This document shows, piece after piece, positions 1-8,336 of a DNA stretch of 64,000 bases. The DNA is from CAVPCZ01 sp963779225 (GTDB lineage: Bacteria > Bacteroidota > Ignavibacteria > UBA10030 > UBA6906). The position numbers and the translations under genes are program-made. The notes below the pieces were generated by a model, which worked only from the letters and a program-made list of their open reading frames with translations, was not told the origin of the DNA and did no database searches. Position 1 is the first letter of the stretch; each line of letters begins with the position of its first letter. The stretch spans positions 124,001 through 188,000 of the forward strand of contig CAVZWW010000001.1 in NCBI GenBank assembly GCA_963779225.1, written 5' to 3'.

Positions 1-99
1 AGTTTCCGCGGTGACATCACCGTGCAAAGCGAACGGGGAAAAGGGACCGCCTTCTGTGTCACCCTCCCCCTCAATCCTAAGGAATACCGGCATGGCTGA
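1..99 (+). CDS. Sensor histidine kinase, C-terminal tail (5' part outside window)
   Basis: An open frame enters from the left edge and stops at 97-99. Its 32 residues contain 'GKGTAFCVTLPL', the G2 box and last beta strand of a histidine-kinase HATPase_c domain. The stop lies 8 bases inside the downstream response-regulator gene, whose ATG is at 92, so the two are translationally coupled as a kinase/regulator pair. The sensory domain is outside the window, so the stimulus cannot be read here. Confidence 0.8.
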   Translation, partial: SFRGDITVQSERGKGTAFCVTLPLNPKEYRHG

Positions 100-1456
100 T
101 ACGATTCTGATCGTGGATGATGAAGAGATCATTCGCGAATCCCTCTCCTTCGTCCTGACCAAAGAGGGTTTCACGGTGCGCGAAGCGGCGAACGGAAAGG
201 TCGCCCTTGACCTGATCCGGGAACAGTCCTTCGATCTGGTGATCACCGATCTCGAGATGCCCGAGATGAAAGGGATCGAACTGCTGGAACAGGTTGCCGC
301 CGTTTGCCCCGAAACTCTGGTGATGATCATCACGGCATACGGGTCCATCGACACGGCAATCGCCGCATTGCGCAAAGGTGCCGTCGACTACATCCTGAAG
401 CCGGTTGAGTTCGATGAACTGCTCGTGAAAGTGAGCCGCCTCCTGGCGACACGGCGGGTGAGTCTGGAAAACCGGCTATTGCGGGGTGAGCTGCACCGGC
501 AGTACAACTTCGACGAGATCATCGGACAGAGTCCGGCCATGCAACGGGTGTTTGATACGATCAAGAAGGTGGCGGCCACCGACGGGACAGTGCTGATCAA
601 CGGAAAAAGCGGGACGGGGAAGGAACTGGTTGCCCGGGCGATCCACTTCAGCAGCCATCGTGCCGACCGGGCGTTCGTCCCGATCAACTGCGGTGCCATC
701 GTGGAAAACCTATTCGAAAGCGAACTGTTCGGGCATCGACGCGGGGCCTTCACCGGTGCCTCCATGGACAAGGAAGGGTACTTCAAGGCTGCAGACGGCG
801 GGAGTCTCTTCCTTGATGAGGTGAGCGAAATCCCCCTTCACCAGCAGGTGAAATTATTGAGGGCGATTGAACTGAAGGAGATTACACCCGTAGGCACCTC
901 AATGCCTATGTCCGTGGATGTGCGGATTATCGCCTCCACAAACAAGAACCTCGCAAAGGAAGTGGAAGAAGGCCGCTACCGTGAAGATCTGTTCTACCGC
1001 TTGAATATCGTCGAGCTGACGCTCCCCTCTCTCTCTGAACGTGTCGATGATATTCCCATGCTCGTGAATCATTTCGTGGCAAAACATGCCAAGGAAATGA
1101 GCAAGGATGTCCGTGGCGTGGACAACGAGGTCATGAAATGCCTTATGGCGCACACCTGGAAGGGTGAAATCCGGGAACTGGAAAACGTCATCGAACGGGC
1201 GGTGATCTTTTCGGAGGGGAATATCCTCACCAAGAGAGAGCTGCCGACGCTGTTCGATCAGCGCACCGATGCGGTCTATGCATTCGATGCACGACGGTCC
1301 ATGAAAGACGCGGTGGATGAATTCGAGCGGCAGTACATCAGTCACGTCCTGCGGTCCAACCAGTACAACAAGGAACTGACCGCTAAGGCCCTCCGTATCA
1401 GCCTGTCCTCCCTCTACCGGAAGATTGAGGAACTGAGTATCCCTTCGCAGGGTTAG
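92..1456 (+). CDS. Sigma-54-dependent response regulator (NtrC family)
   Basis: This is a cytoplasmic enhancer-binding protein of 454 residues. It has a receiver domain (acidic pair D9/D10, phospho-acceptor D53, K103), an AAA+ domain and a Fis-type helix-turn-helix at the C-terminus. The Walker A is 'GKSGTGKE' near residue 171, where most relatives have GESGTGKE. The sigma-54 contact loop 'GAFTGA' is intact near residue 218, and Walker B is 'GGSLFLDEV'. I chose ATG 92 because it begins the receiver fold ('MADTILIVDDEE') and overlaps the kinase stop; an earlier in-frame start at 11 would only add kinase-coding sequence. Downstream sigma-54 promoters before the stress-protein, cytochrome and ccmF genes make these its likely targets, which is inference. 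Confidence 0.93.
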   Translation: MADTILIVDDEEIIRESLSFVLTKEGFTVREAANGKVALDLIREQSFDLVITDLEMPEMKGIELLEQVAAVCPETLVMIITAYGSIDTAIAALRKGAVDYILKPVEFDELLVKVSRLLATRRVSLENRLLRGELHRQYNFDEIIGQSPAMQRVFDTIKKVAATDGTVLINGKSGTGKELVARAIHFSSHRADRAFVPINCGAIVENLFESELFGHRRGAFTGASMDKEGYFKAADGGSLFLDEVSEIPLHQQVKLLRAIELKEITPVGTSMPMSVDVRIIASTNKNLAKEVEEGRYREDLFYRLNIVELTLPSLSERVDDIPMLVNHFVAKHAKEMSKDVRGVDNEVMKCLMAHTWKGEIRELENVIERAVIFSEGNILTKRELPTLFDQRTDAVYAFDARRSMKDAVDEFERQYISHVLRSNQYNKELTAKALRISLSSLYRKIEELSIPSQG

Positions 1457-1472
1457 GAATTTCATACCCTGC

Positions 1473-1490
1473 TTTCCCACAATTCGGAAA
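1473..1490 (+). promoter_or_regulatory. Candidate upstream activator site for the NtrC-type regulator
   Basis: The imperfect inverted repeat TTTCC-N8-GGAAA ends 81 bases before the -24 box of the sigma-54 promoter at 1571. A close copy (ATTCC-N8-GGAAA, sharing TTCCCA-N6-GGAAACC) sits at the same 81-base distance before the ccmF promoter. It was found by eye, and which protein binds it is inferred. Confidence 0.45.
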
Positions 1491-1570
1491 CCCGGGCACA
1501 GGGAGTCCCCTTCTTCATCGAAAAAAGGGGATTTTTCGGCCTCTCCGCCCGGACAACTCCCCCGCGATGT

Positions 1571-1586
1571 TGGCACACCTCTTGAA
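1571..1586 (+). promoter_or_regulatory. Sigma-54 (-24/-12) promoter of the universal stress protein gene
   Basis: TGGCAC at 1571-1576, five bases, then TTGAA at 1582-1586. The GG and the -12 G have the correct 12-base spacing. The transcript would start near 1597, leaving a short leader with a GGGGAG ribosome site before ATG 1619. The upstream gene encodes a regulator with an intact sigma-54 contact loop. Confidence 0.7.
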
Positions 1587-1618
1587 AAACTCCTGTAGGG
1601 ACAAGGGGAGTCACAACT

Positions 1619-2095
1619 ATGGTCTTCCTGAAGAAAATACTCGTTACCACCGACCTTTCTGACTTCTCACTGGCAGCCATGGAGTACGCCACGTCGTTGG
1701 GCACCCTGTATACATCCCGTCTCTACCTGCTTCATGTGATCGATGGCCATGAAGGTTTTCACGGAAAAGAAAGCCACCCGAACAATGAAGAAGTGAGACG
1801 GAAAAGCTTCGAAGAATTCGTGCATGTCCATGTGCCGCCGGAAATACGTATCACGCTGGTGGTGAAGAAGGGGGCGGCCGCGGAAGAGATCAGCCGGTTC
1901 GCCGAGCAAGAGGGAATCGATCTGATTGTGATTGCCACACATGGCCGGACGGGATTGCGCCACATGCTTATGGGCAGCGTCGCCGAACGGATCGTCCGAT
2001 CTTCCGGAATCCCCGTGTTGACTGTCAAGCCGCACCCGTTTCGAGAAAGCATCCTTCAAAACGAGGATATCGAAAAGGAACTCCATCTGCGGTGA
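1619..2095 (+). CDS. Universal stress protein, UspA family
   Basis: A single-domain cytoplasmic UspA protein of 158 residues. The N-terminus 'KKILVTTDLSDFS' is the first strand and loop of the Usp fold. Near the C-terminus 'THGRTGLRHMLMGS' keeps most of the nucleotide-binding pattern G-2x-G-9x-G-S/T, with Ala at the first Gly. Such proteins bind ATP or act as stress dimers; the exact role here is unknown. It sits between the sigma-54 regulator and the cytochrome block behind a sigma-54 promoter, so it probably belongs to that response. ATG 1619 has a GGGGAG ribosome site. Confidence 0.9.
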   Translation: MVFLKKILVTTDLSDFSLAAMEYATSLGTLYTSRLYLLHVIDGHEGFHGKESHPNNEEVRRKSFEEFVHVHVPPEIRITLVVKKGAAAEEISRFAEQEGIDLIVIATHGRTGLRHMLMGSVAERIVRSSGIPVLTVKPHPFRESILQNEDIEKELHLR

Positions 2096-2114
2096 CACGA
2101 ACCAAGGATATACG

Positions 2115-2549
2115 GTGAAAACACAGCACCCCGAAGCCGAAAACCGGAAAGGCGCGCAGACACCAGGTATGGATGTCGGCGACAATAAGAAGACGATCCT
2201 GTTGTACAGCCCTGACCTGAACTTCTGCTTCAGTCTCTCCATGCTTTTTCAGGACAGGTATACTGTCATTACGACAACGAATCTGGGAATGCTCGACCGC
2301 CTTGCGGCGGACTATTCTGCAAACCTCGTGATGGTGGATGCGGTTCCCTCGGAGAAGCTCATTGAGCGGTTGGATGGATTACGGGGGGCCAACCACAAAT
2401 TGCCGATTATCCTCCTGTATGTCTACAATTCCAAGGAGGTGAATCTCGACCGGGCCATCCGTGAGCATGTAGATTCCGTCTTTTATAAGCCTTTTGAGAT
2501 CGCGCAAATCTCAAAAAGGGTGGAAGATCTCCTCTCTGGCCTTTCCTAA
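2115..2549 (+). CDS. Stand-alone receiver-like protein
   Basis: A 144-residue protein without an output domain. After about 28 polar residues it follows the CheY fold: 'KKTILLYSPD' as strand 1, 'NLVMVDAVPS' holding a plausible phospho-acceptor Asp, and 'FYKPFE' with the conserved Lys-Pro. The acidic pair normally found after strand 1 is reduced to one Asp, so phosphorylation may be weak or absent. The GTG start at 2115 has AAGGA six bases upstream; ATG 2169 is a shorter alternative. It lies 19 bases after the stress-protein gene and probably shares its transcript. A role as phosphate sink or adaptor for the local two-component system is inferred. Confidence 0.7.
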   Translation: MKTQHPEAENRKGAQTPGMDVGDNKKTILLYSPDLNFCFSLSMLFQDRYTVITTTNLGMLDRLAADYSANLVMVDAVPSEKLIERLDGLRGANHKLPIILLYVYNSKEVNLDRAIREHVDSVFYKPFEIAQISKRVEDLLSGLS

Positions 2550-2566
2550 TCCCGCGACGACACACT

Positions 2567-2615
2567 TTTCCCAGGTGTGCAAATCTCCGCCATCGATATC
2601 GCACTTTTGGGAAAG
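2567..2615 (+). promoter_or_regulatory. Candidate upstream activator sites before the cytochrome promoter
   Basis: TTTCC-N8-CAAAT at 2567-2584 resembles the activator-site pattern before the stress-protein and ccmF promoters. A facing half site GGGAAA follows at 2609-2614. The first site ends 90 bases before the -24 box at 2674, about one helical turn further than the other two. The right half is poorly conserved. Confidence 0.3.
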
Positions 2616-2673
2616 AAACAGAGAGTGTCGCTCGAATATGTGGCAAAATTCAACAATTTCGACTATCGAACCT

Positions 2674-2688
2674 TGGCATGCTGATTGA
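2674..2688 (+). promoter_or_regulatory. Sigma-54 (-24/-12) promoter of the cytochrome gene cluster
   Basis: TGGCAT at 2674-2679, five bases, TTGA at 2685-2688, with correct spacing. The start point would fall near 2700, downstream of the first possible start codon of the cytochrome gene (2695). This supports the GTG at 2728 as the true start. Confidence 0.6.
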
Positions 2689-2727
2689 CCCCCTATGTCC
2701 ACTGGTAGTCTGATTCCGGAGAGACGC

Positions 2728-4863
2728 GTGCTGAAACACCTCATGGTCCTTATCCTGGCGGGAGTATTGTTCCCCCCTCTCGTGCCGGCGCAATCTGATG
2801 AAGATTGCCTCATGTGCCATAGCGACGCTGCATTGTCAATGACGAAGAGGGGGAGGACGATCCCCCTGTTTGTTGATGGCAAAGGGTTCGCCTCCTCAGC
2901 CCACAGCGCGCTGGGCTGCGTGGGATGTCATGAAGGGTTCAATCCTTCCGAGCTCCCCCATAAGGCGAAGATCAGCCCGGTGAAATGCCTGAACTGTCAC
3001 GAGGGTGATCAGTTCAGCGATTTCTCGAAGAGTGTACACGGCCGGAGCGTCAAAGGGAACCGTCCCGCTGTCTCGTGCGCAGATTGTCACACGACACACT
3101 CCATCAAAAAGGTGACGGACCAGGAGCCGGTGCACCGGGCTGCGTTCGCCGAGAGCATTTGTGCGAAATGCCACGGAGACATCAACGTCCGGTTTCTGCA
3201 GTCTGACCACGGGGCTGCGCTCGCCCGGGGGGTCAAAGGCGCACCCAGCTGCATCGACTGTCACGGCGAGCATGCAGTACAGTCTGCCCGGGACAGCAGC
3301 TCCACCACGGCCCACGGGCACCAGGCCAAAATGTGCCTGAGCTGCCACCTGGACAAACCGGAAGTGCGAGAACGGGTCGGTCCTTCTGCGGGCTTTGTCT
3401 CCAGTTATGAAAACAGCGTGCACGGGCAGGCCGTCAAGTCGGGCAATGATTCCGCGGCCACGTGCACGGACTGTCACGGCAGCCACAACATGAAAAAGGG
3501 GGCTAACCCTTCGTCGTCCGTTGCCAAGAAGAATATCGCCGGCACCTGTGGGAAGTGCCACGGCGAAACGCGCGCACAATACGCAGGAAGCATTCATGGC
3601 CAGGCGCTCGCCAAAGGCATTACGGCATCGCCGACCTGCACGGACTGTCACGGCGAGCACAACATTCTTTCTCCGCAGGACGCCCGTTCACCGGTCGCGG
3701 CGGCAAACGTCTCCGTGCAGGTGTGCTCTCCATGTCACGGCTCGGTAAAGCTGACGCAGAAGTACGGCCTTGCAGGGGACCGCTTCCAGAGTTTTGAGGA
3801 CAGCTTCCACGGTCTCGCCCAGCGGGCAGGGTCGGTGGAAGTGGCCAACTGCGCCAGCTGCCATGGCGTGCATGATATCAAGCCGTCCACGGACCCCTCC
3901 TCACGCATCTCTCCCGCAAACCTGATCAGGACATGCGGGACGTGCCATCCCGGCGCAAATACGAATTTTGCGCGGGGTTCTGTGCATGTGATCGCCACAT
4001 CCGGAAACGACGGTGTGCTGTATTATGTCTCGAACGGGTATATTCTGTTGATTGTTGTGCTGATCGGGGGCATGTTTGTTCACAATCTGCTGGACTTTGT
4101 CCAGAAGTCCCGGCGGCAGCTCCAGTACCGCCGGGGGGAACTCCCCCGCAAACATACCGCACACCGGCTCTATCTCCGCATGACCCTCAGCGAACGGATT
4201 CAGCACGGTACACTGCTTGTCAGTTTTATCACACTGGTGCTGACGGGGTTCGCCCTCCGGTATCCGGATGCCTGGTGGGTCTCTCCGATACGCAATGTGA
4301 GTCCTTGGATGTTTGAACTGCGCGGTATTCTGCACCGCATCGCCGCCGTGGCCATGGTAGCCGCGAGTCTCTACCATTGCTGGTATCTCTTTTTCGTTCC
4401 CCGCGGCAAGGAACTGCTGCGGGACCTTCTGCCCCGGCGGCAGGATCTGTTCGATGCACTGAATGTCCTGAAGTACAATATCGGGATCTCACCGGACAAG
4501 CCGAAATTCGGGCGTTTCAGCTACATTGAAAAAAGCGAGTACTGGGCGCTGGTCTGGGGAACGTTTGTTATGGGTCTCACGGGAGTCATTCTCTGGTTCG
4601 ACAACATCTTCCTGGGTCTGCTCACGAAACTCTGGTGGGACGTTGCGCGAACGGTGCACTACTATGAAGCATGGCTAGCCACACTCGCCATCATCGTCTG
4701 GCATTTCTATTTTGTTATCTTCAACCCCGATACGTACCCGATCAATCTGGCATTCTGGAAGGGTACGCTGACGGAAGAAGAGATGGAGGAAGAACATCCT
4801 CTTGAGCTGGAGGCATACAAACGCCGGCAGCATTCTGACGATCCAGAAGTGGAAAGAGTGTAG
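2728..4863 (+). CDS. 13-haem cytochrome c fused to membrane cytochrome b domain (CbcL-like)
   Basis: Likely an inner-membrane quinol dehydrogenase passing electrons to periplasmic haems. After a signal peptide ('LMVLILAGVLFPPLVPAQ') come 13 CXXCH motifs in about 420 residues, then a membrane helix ('ILLIVVLIGGMFVHNLL') and a four-helix cytochrome b-type domain with paired histidines ('HGTLLVSFITLVLTG', 'LHRIAAVAMVAASLYH', 'VHYYEAWLATLAIIVWH'). Fusion of a multihaem c part with a dihaem b part is the layout of Geobacter CbcL; the match is by architecture only. I prefer GTG 2728 (GGAGAG four bases upstream) to 2695, which lies at or before the predicted transcript start. A paralogous c+b pair, encoded separately, follows. 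Confidence 0.85.
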   Translation: MLKHLMVLILAGVLFPPLVPAQSDEDCLMCHSDAALSMTKRGRTIPLFVDGKGFASSAHSALGCVGCHEGFNPSELPHKAKISPVKCLNCHEGDQFSDFSKSVHGRSVKGNRPAVSCADCHTTHSIKKVTDQEPVHRAAFAESICAKCHGDINVRFLQSDHGAALARGVKGAPSCIDCHGEHAVQSARDSSSTTAHGHQAKMCLSCHLDKPEVRERVGPSAGFVSSYENSVHGQAVKSGNDSAATCTDCHGSHNMKKGANPSSSVAKKNIAGTCGKCHGETRAQYAGSIHGQALAKGITASPTCTDCHGEHNILSPQDARSPVAAANVSVQVCSPCHGSVKLTQKYGLAGDRFQSFEDSFHGLAQRAGSVEVANCASCHGVHDIKPSTDPSSRISPANLIRTCGTCHPGANTNFARGSVHVIATSGNDGVLYYVSNGYILLIVVLIGGMFVHNLLDFVQKSRRQLQYRRGELPRKHTAHRLYLRMTLSERIQHGTLLVSFITLVLTGFALRYPDAWWVSPIRNVSPWMFELRGILHRIAAVAMVAASLYHCWYLFFVPRGKELLRDLLPRRQDLFDALNVLKYNIGISPDKPKFGRFSYIEKSEYWALVWGTFVMGLTGVILWFDNIFLGLLTKLWWDVARTVHYYEAWLATLAIIVWHFYFVIFNPDTYPINLAFWKGTLTEEEMEEEHPLELEAYKRRQHSDDPEVERV

Positions 4864-4867
4864 ACCC

Positions 4868-6880
4868 ATGACCGTCCGCCGCGTGTTTTCAGGGATGCTG
4901 ATTCTTGCCGCCGCCGCACTGCTCTGTGCGGGGAGGGCGAGGGCTCAGGAATCCACCGATTGCCTCGCCTGCCATGAGGACAAGGAGCTGACGGGGACGA
5001 AGCGGGGGAAAACGGTGTCGATGTTCGTGGACCAGAAGAAGTTCGCGGGGTCGGTACATGCGGACGTTCCCTGTGTCGCCTGTCATGCCGATCTTGCCGG
5101 AAAAGAATTCCCCCACGAAGAGGATCTTGCGCCGGCGGTGTGCGCTGATTGCCATGGCACGGAGTCCGCACTGCACGCGCGTTCGCTGCACGGGAAAGCC
5201 GCCGGACGGGGTGATCCGCTGGCGCCCCGTTGCCCCGATTGCCATGGAAACCATGCTATTGTAAAAGTCACCGATGCACGTTCTCCGGTGTCGCCCCTGC
5301 AGGTACCGTTCCTCTGCGGCAAATGCCATCAGGAAGGCACACCCGTTGCCAGGCGGGGGGCGATCCATCAGGATCATATCCTGGAGAATTTCTCCGAGAG
5401 TATCCACGGCGAGGGCTTGCTGAAAAAGGGTCTGATCGTGTCGGCGAACTGCGCATCCTGCCACACCGCGCACTCCATTCTCCCGCACACGGATCCCGCG
5501 TCATCCATCGCCCGCAGGAACATCGCGGCAACGTGCACAAAATGTCACGCACAAATCGAGAGCGTGCACAGGAAGGTGATCAAAGGAGAGCTCTGGGAAA
5601 GGGAGGCACATGTGCTGCCGGCATGTGTGGACTGTCACCAGCCGCACAAGGTACGCAAGGTATTCTACGACCAGGGAATGGCCGACCGGGATTGCATGCG
5701 GTGCCACGCCCGGACGGATCTTGTTTCGGCCAAAGACGGCCGCTCAATGGCCGTCACGCCGGAACATCTGGCGGCTTCACGGCACGCGAAGACTTCCTGC
5801 AGCCAGTGCCATGCCGGCGTGAATTCGGCGAAAGAGCGGCCATGCCAGACCATCACCCAGCGTGTCGATTGCGCATCGTGTCATGCGGAAATCGGGCAGG
5901 AATATCTCCAGAGCACGCACGGACAGCTCTTTGTGCGGAACGATCCCAATGCACCGACCTGCAAAGAATGCCACGGAACGCATAAGGTTCTCGGCAAGGC
6001 CCAGCCCGCATCCGCCACCTTCCCTACCAATATACCGGCCCTCTGTGCGCGCTGCCATCGTGAAGGCCAGAAAGCTGCGGTACGGTACACCGGCGATGAG
6101 CATCTGATTGTCGAACATTACCGCGAAAGCACGCACGGGAAGGGACTGTCCCGCGGTGGATTGACGGTGACAGCGACATGCACAAGTTGCCACACGGCAC
6201 ACAAGGTTCTTCCCCGTTCCGATACACTTTCCAGTATCAATTCTCGTAATGTCCCCTCCACCTGCGGGCGGTGCCACCACGGGGTGGAAGAACAATTTGC
6301 CCGGAGCGTGCACGTTACCCAGGTCGGAAAGACCACGAAACAGCTGCCCGTGTGCGACGACTGCCACAGCGCGCACACGATCCGGCGCGCCGACGAAGAG
6401 GGATTCAAGCTTACGATCATGAATCAGTGCGGCCGCTGTCACGAGGCGATTGCGAAGACCTACTTCGACACGTATCACGGAAAAGTATCACAACTCGGGT
6501 ACACAAAAACGGCGCGATGCTACAGCTGTCACGGCGCACATGATATTCTGCCCATCGCCGACCCGCGGTCACATCTCAGCCGCGAGAATGTGGTCGCCAC
6601 ATGTCAGCAGTGTCATCCCGGAGCCAACCGGCGCTTCGCGGGGTACCTCACCCATGCGACGCATCATGATCCGGCGAAGTATCCCTGGCTCTTCTGGACA
6701 TTCTGGGGAATGACCGGATTGCTTGTCGTCACCTTCGTGATCAGTGGCATTCACACATTGCTCTGGCTGCCGCGGGCCTTGCAGTGGCAGCGTGAACGCA
6801 GGCGTGCGGAACAGACACCACCGCCTCCGGTACCGGGGACGGACCCAACCCAGGAAGATGGAGCGCACAACGGTGGATAA
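4868..6880 (+). CDS. 19-haem membrane-anchored cytochrome c
   Basis: A 670-residue exported cytochrome with a signal peptide ending 'GRARAQ', 19 CXXCH motifs, and one C-terminal helix ('GLLVVTFVISGIHTLLWL') followed by a Pro-rich cytoplasmic tail. An internal duplication is visible: 'CASCHTAHSILPHTDPASSI' and 'CTSCHTAHKVLPRSDTLSSI' each sit in a longer shared block. Start ATG 4868 lies five bases after the previous stop. The gene overlaps the cytochrome b gene that follows by 23 bases, so the two products probably form one complex equivalent to the upstream c-b fusion. Role in electron transfer is firm; donor and acceptor are inferred. Confidence 0.87.
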   Translation: MTVRRVFSGMLILAAAALLCAGRARAQESTDCLACHEDKELTGTKRGKTVSMFVDQKKFAGSVHADVPCVACHADLAGKEFPHEEDLAPAVCADCHGTESALHARSLHGKAAGRGDPLAPRCPDCHGNHAIVKVTDARSPVSPLQVPFLCGKCHQEGTPVARRGAIHQDHILENFSESIHGEGLLKKGLIVSANCASCHTAHSILPHTDPASSIARRNIAATCTKCHAQIESVHRKVIKGELWEREAHVLPACVDCHQPHKVRKVFYDQGMADRDCMRCHARTDLVSAKDGRSMAVTPEHLAASRHAKTSCSQCHAGVNSAKERPCQTITQRVDCASCHAEIGQEYLQSTHGQLFVRNDPNAPTCKECHGTHKVLGKAQPASATFPTNIPALCARCHREGQKAAVRYTGDEHLIVEHYRESTHGKGLSRGGLTVTATCTSCHTAHKVLPRSDTLSSINSRNVPSTCGRCHHGVEEQFARSVHVTQVGKTTKQLPVCDDCHSAHTIRRADEEGFKLTIMNQCGRCHEAIAKTYFDTYHGKVSQLGYTKTARCYSCHGAHDILPIADPRSHLSRENVVATCQQCHPGANRRFAGYLTHATHHDPAKYPWLFWTFWGMTGLLVVTFVISGIHTLLWLPRALQWQRERRRAEQTPPPPVPGTDPTQEDGAHNGG

Positions 6881-7712
6881 CGAAAACGCCCCCCAGTATG
6901 TCCGGTTTACACGACTCAACCGGACGTTGCACATCCTTATGATTGTCAGTTTTCTGAGCCTGGCGCTGACGGGAATGACGCTGAAGTTTTCCTATACCGG
7001 GTGGGCGTCGTTTCTCTCGCACATGTTCGGGGGGTACCAATCCGCCGGGTACGTCCACCGGTTCGCAGCCACCATCATGGTTGGCGTGTTCATCGCCCAC
7101 ATCGTGGACCTGTTCCGCCGGAAACGGCGGGAATTCGGCAGCTGGAAGGCTCTGCTTTTCGGTCCCGATACCATGCTGCCGACGAAAACCGATCTGCACC
7201 AGTTCCTTGCTTCAATGAAGTGGTTTCTGGGTATGGGATCCCGCCCGGAATTCGGCCGTTGGACCTACTGGGAAAAGTTCGATTATTTCGCGGTCTTCTG
7301 GGGAATGGTGGTGATCGGATCGACCGGCTTCACTCTCTGGTTCCCCGAATTCTTCACGCAGGTGTTCCCCGGCTGGATGATCAACGTGGCAACGATTATT
7401 CATAGTGACGAAGCGTTGCTGGCCACCGGGTTCATCTTCACCATTCACTTCTTCAACACGCACCTGCGCCCGGAAAAGTTTCCGATGGATATGGTCATCT
7501 TCACCGGTCGGATGCCCGTGGAGGAGTTGAAGATGGACAAACCTGCCGAGTATGCATCGGTCGTGGCCTCCGGCGAACTGGACTCGCGCCTGGCGGAGCC
7601 CTATCCGGCGATCGTCATCAGAGCAATTCGGGTGTTTGCGTGGATGGCCCTGGGTACCGGGTTCAGTATCGTTGTGTGGATCATCTACGCAATGGTATTT
7701 GCATACCGGTAG
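6858..7712 (+). CDS. Cytochrome b-type membrane subunit
   Basis: A 284-residue integral membrane protein of the cytochrome b561/formate-dehydrogenase-gamma type, probably the quinol-oxidising partner of the 19-haem cytochrome. Candidate haem b ligands are in 'HILMIVSFLSLALTG', 'VHRFAATIMVGVFIAHI' and 'IHFFNTHLRPEKFP'. Helix order and the C-terminal 'P.....F.G....EE' stretch resemble the b domain of the fused protein at 2728-4863, so the two are paralogues. Start ATG 6858 begins within the previous gene; the same frame is open from 6744, but that stretch is shadow coding of the cytochrome tail. GTG 6873 is an alternative. Confidence 0.83.
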   Translation: MERTTVDNENAPQYVRFTRLNRTLHILMIVSFLSLALTGMTLKFSYTGWASFLSHMFGGYQSAGYVHRFAATIMVGVFIAHIVDLFRRKRREFGSWKALLFGPDTMLPTKTDLHQFLASMKWFLGMGSRPEFGRWTYWEKFDYFAVFWGMVVIGSTGFTLWFPEFFTQVFPGWMINVATIIHSDEALLATGFIFTIHFFNTHLRPEKFPMDMVIFTGRMPVEELKMDKPAEYASVVASGELDSRLAEPYPAIVIRAIRVFAWMALGTGFSIVVWIIYAMVFAYR

Positions 7713-7776
7713 TGGCATCTTGTTTTGTTTTCGCGTACATTTTCCATCATCCATCATTTCTGGGAGGAAGCCGTAA

Positions 7777-8316
7777 ATGAAAACAGCCTGTGTGGTCCTT
7801 TTGTTCGCCGTTGCACTTATGTTTTGCGGTGGCACCGTGGTGGCGGAGAATAAATATATAGGCACCAAAACCTGCGCCATGTGCCACAAGGCGAAGGACA
7901 AGGGAGAGGCGTTCACCATCTGGGCAAAAACCGTGCACGCCGGGGCGTACAAGACCCTGGAGGGCGAAGCGGCCAAGAAGATCGGCAAGGAGAAGGGTCT
8001 TGCCAAAGCGCCGGCGGAAAGTCCCGAGTGCCTGAAGTGCCATGTGACCGGTGGCGGAACCGCAGCCAACGTGGAGAAAACCTTCGATATGAAAGAGGGC
8101 GTCACGTGCGAAGCGTGCCACGGTGCGGCATCCGGTTTCAAGACGCTGCATACGAAAGCCGAGAACAAGGCGAAGGCCGTCGAAGCCGGCCTCGTGACAG
8201 GTGACGCGGCAAAGAAGGTGTGCGAAACCTGCCACAATGCAGGAAGCCCGACGTTCAAGGGTTTCAAGTATGATGAGATGTGGGCGAAAATCGCTCACAA
8301 GCTTCCCAAGAAGTAA
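7777..8316 (+). CDS. Tetrahaem periplasmic cytochrome c (c554-like)
   Basis: A small soluble cytochrome of 179 residues with a signal peptide ('VVLLFAVALMFCGGTVVAE') and four CXXCH motifs (CAMCH, CLKCH, CEACH, CETCH). The opening 'YIGTKTCAMCHKAKDKGEAFTIWAKTVHAGAY' region, of which 'TCAMCH' and 'WAKTVHAGAY' are key, resembles the cytochrome c554 family. It is very rich in lysine. It probably shuttles electrons across the periplasm between the inner-membrane oxidases and the outer-membrane conduit encoded next. A good GGAGG ribosome site precedes ATG 7777. Confidence 0.85.
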   Translation: MKTACVVLLFAVALMFCGGTVVAENKYIGTKTCAMCHKAKDKGEAFTIWAKTVHAGAYKTLEGEAAKKIGKEKGLAKAPAESPECLKCHVTGGGTAANVEKTFDMKEGVTCEACHGAASGFKTLHTKAENKAKAVEAGLVTGDAAKKVCETCHNAGSPTFKGFKYDEMWAKIAHKLPKK

Positions 8317-8336
8317 ACCGAAACAGACGACGGACC

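Noticed and set aside
1519..1538. CGAAAAA/TTTTTCG hairpin as a terminator after the response-regulator gene
   Set aside because: The stem is AT-rich and no T run follows. It lies between the activator site and the sigma-54 promoter, so it is more likely incidental or DNA-bending sequence.
2728..6880. CRISPR-like or satellite repeats suggested by many short similar blocks
   Set aside because: The recurring TGC-N6-TGTCA(C/T) blocks are haem-motif codons at irregular spacing inside open frames.
7713..7730. Sigma-54-like TGGCAT followed by TTTG before the tetrahaem cytochrome gene
   Set aside because: The -12 G is one base too far from the -24 GG. Sigma-54 promoters tolerate this poorly, and no activator-site copy was seen nearby.
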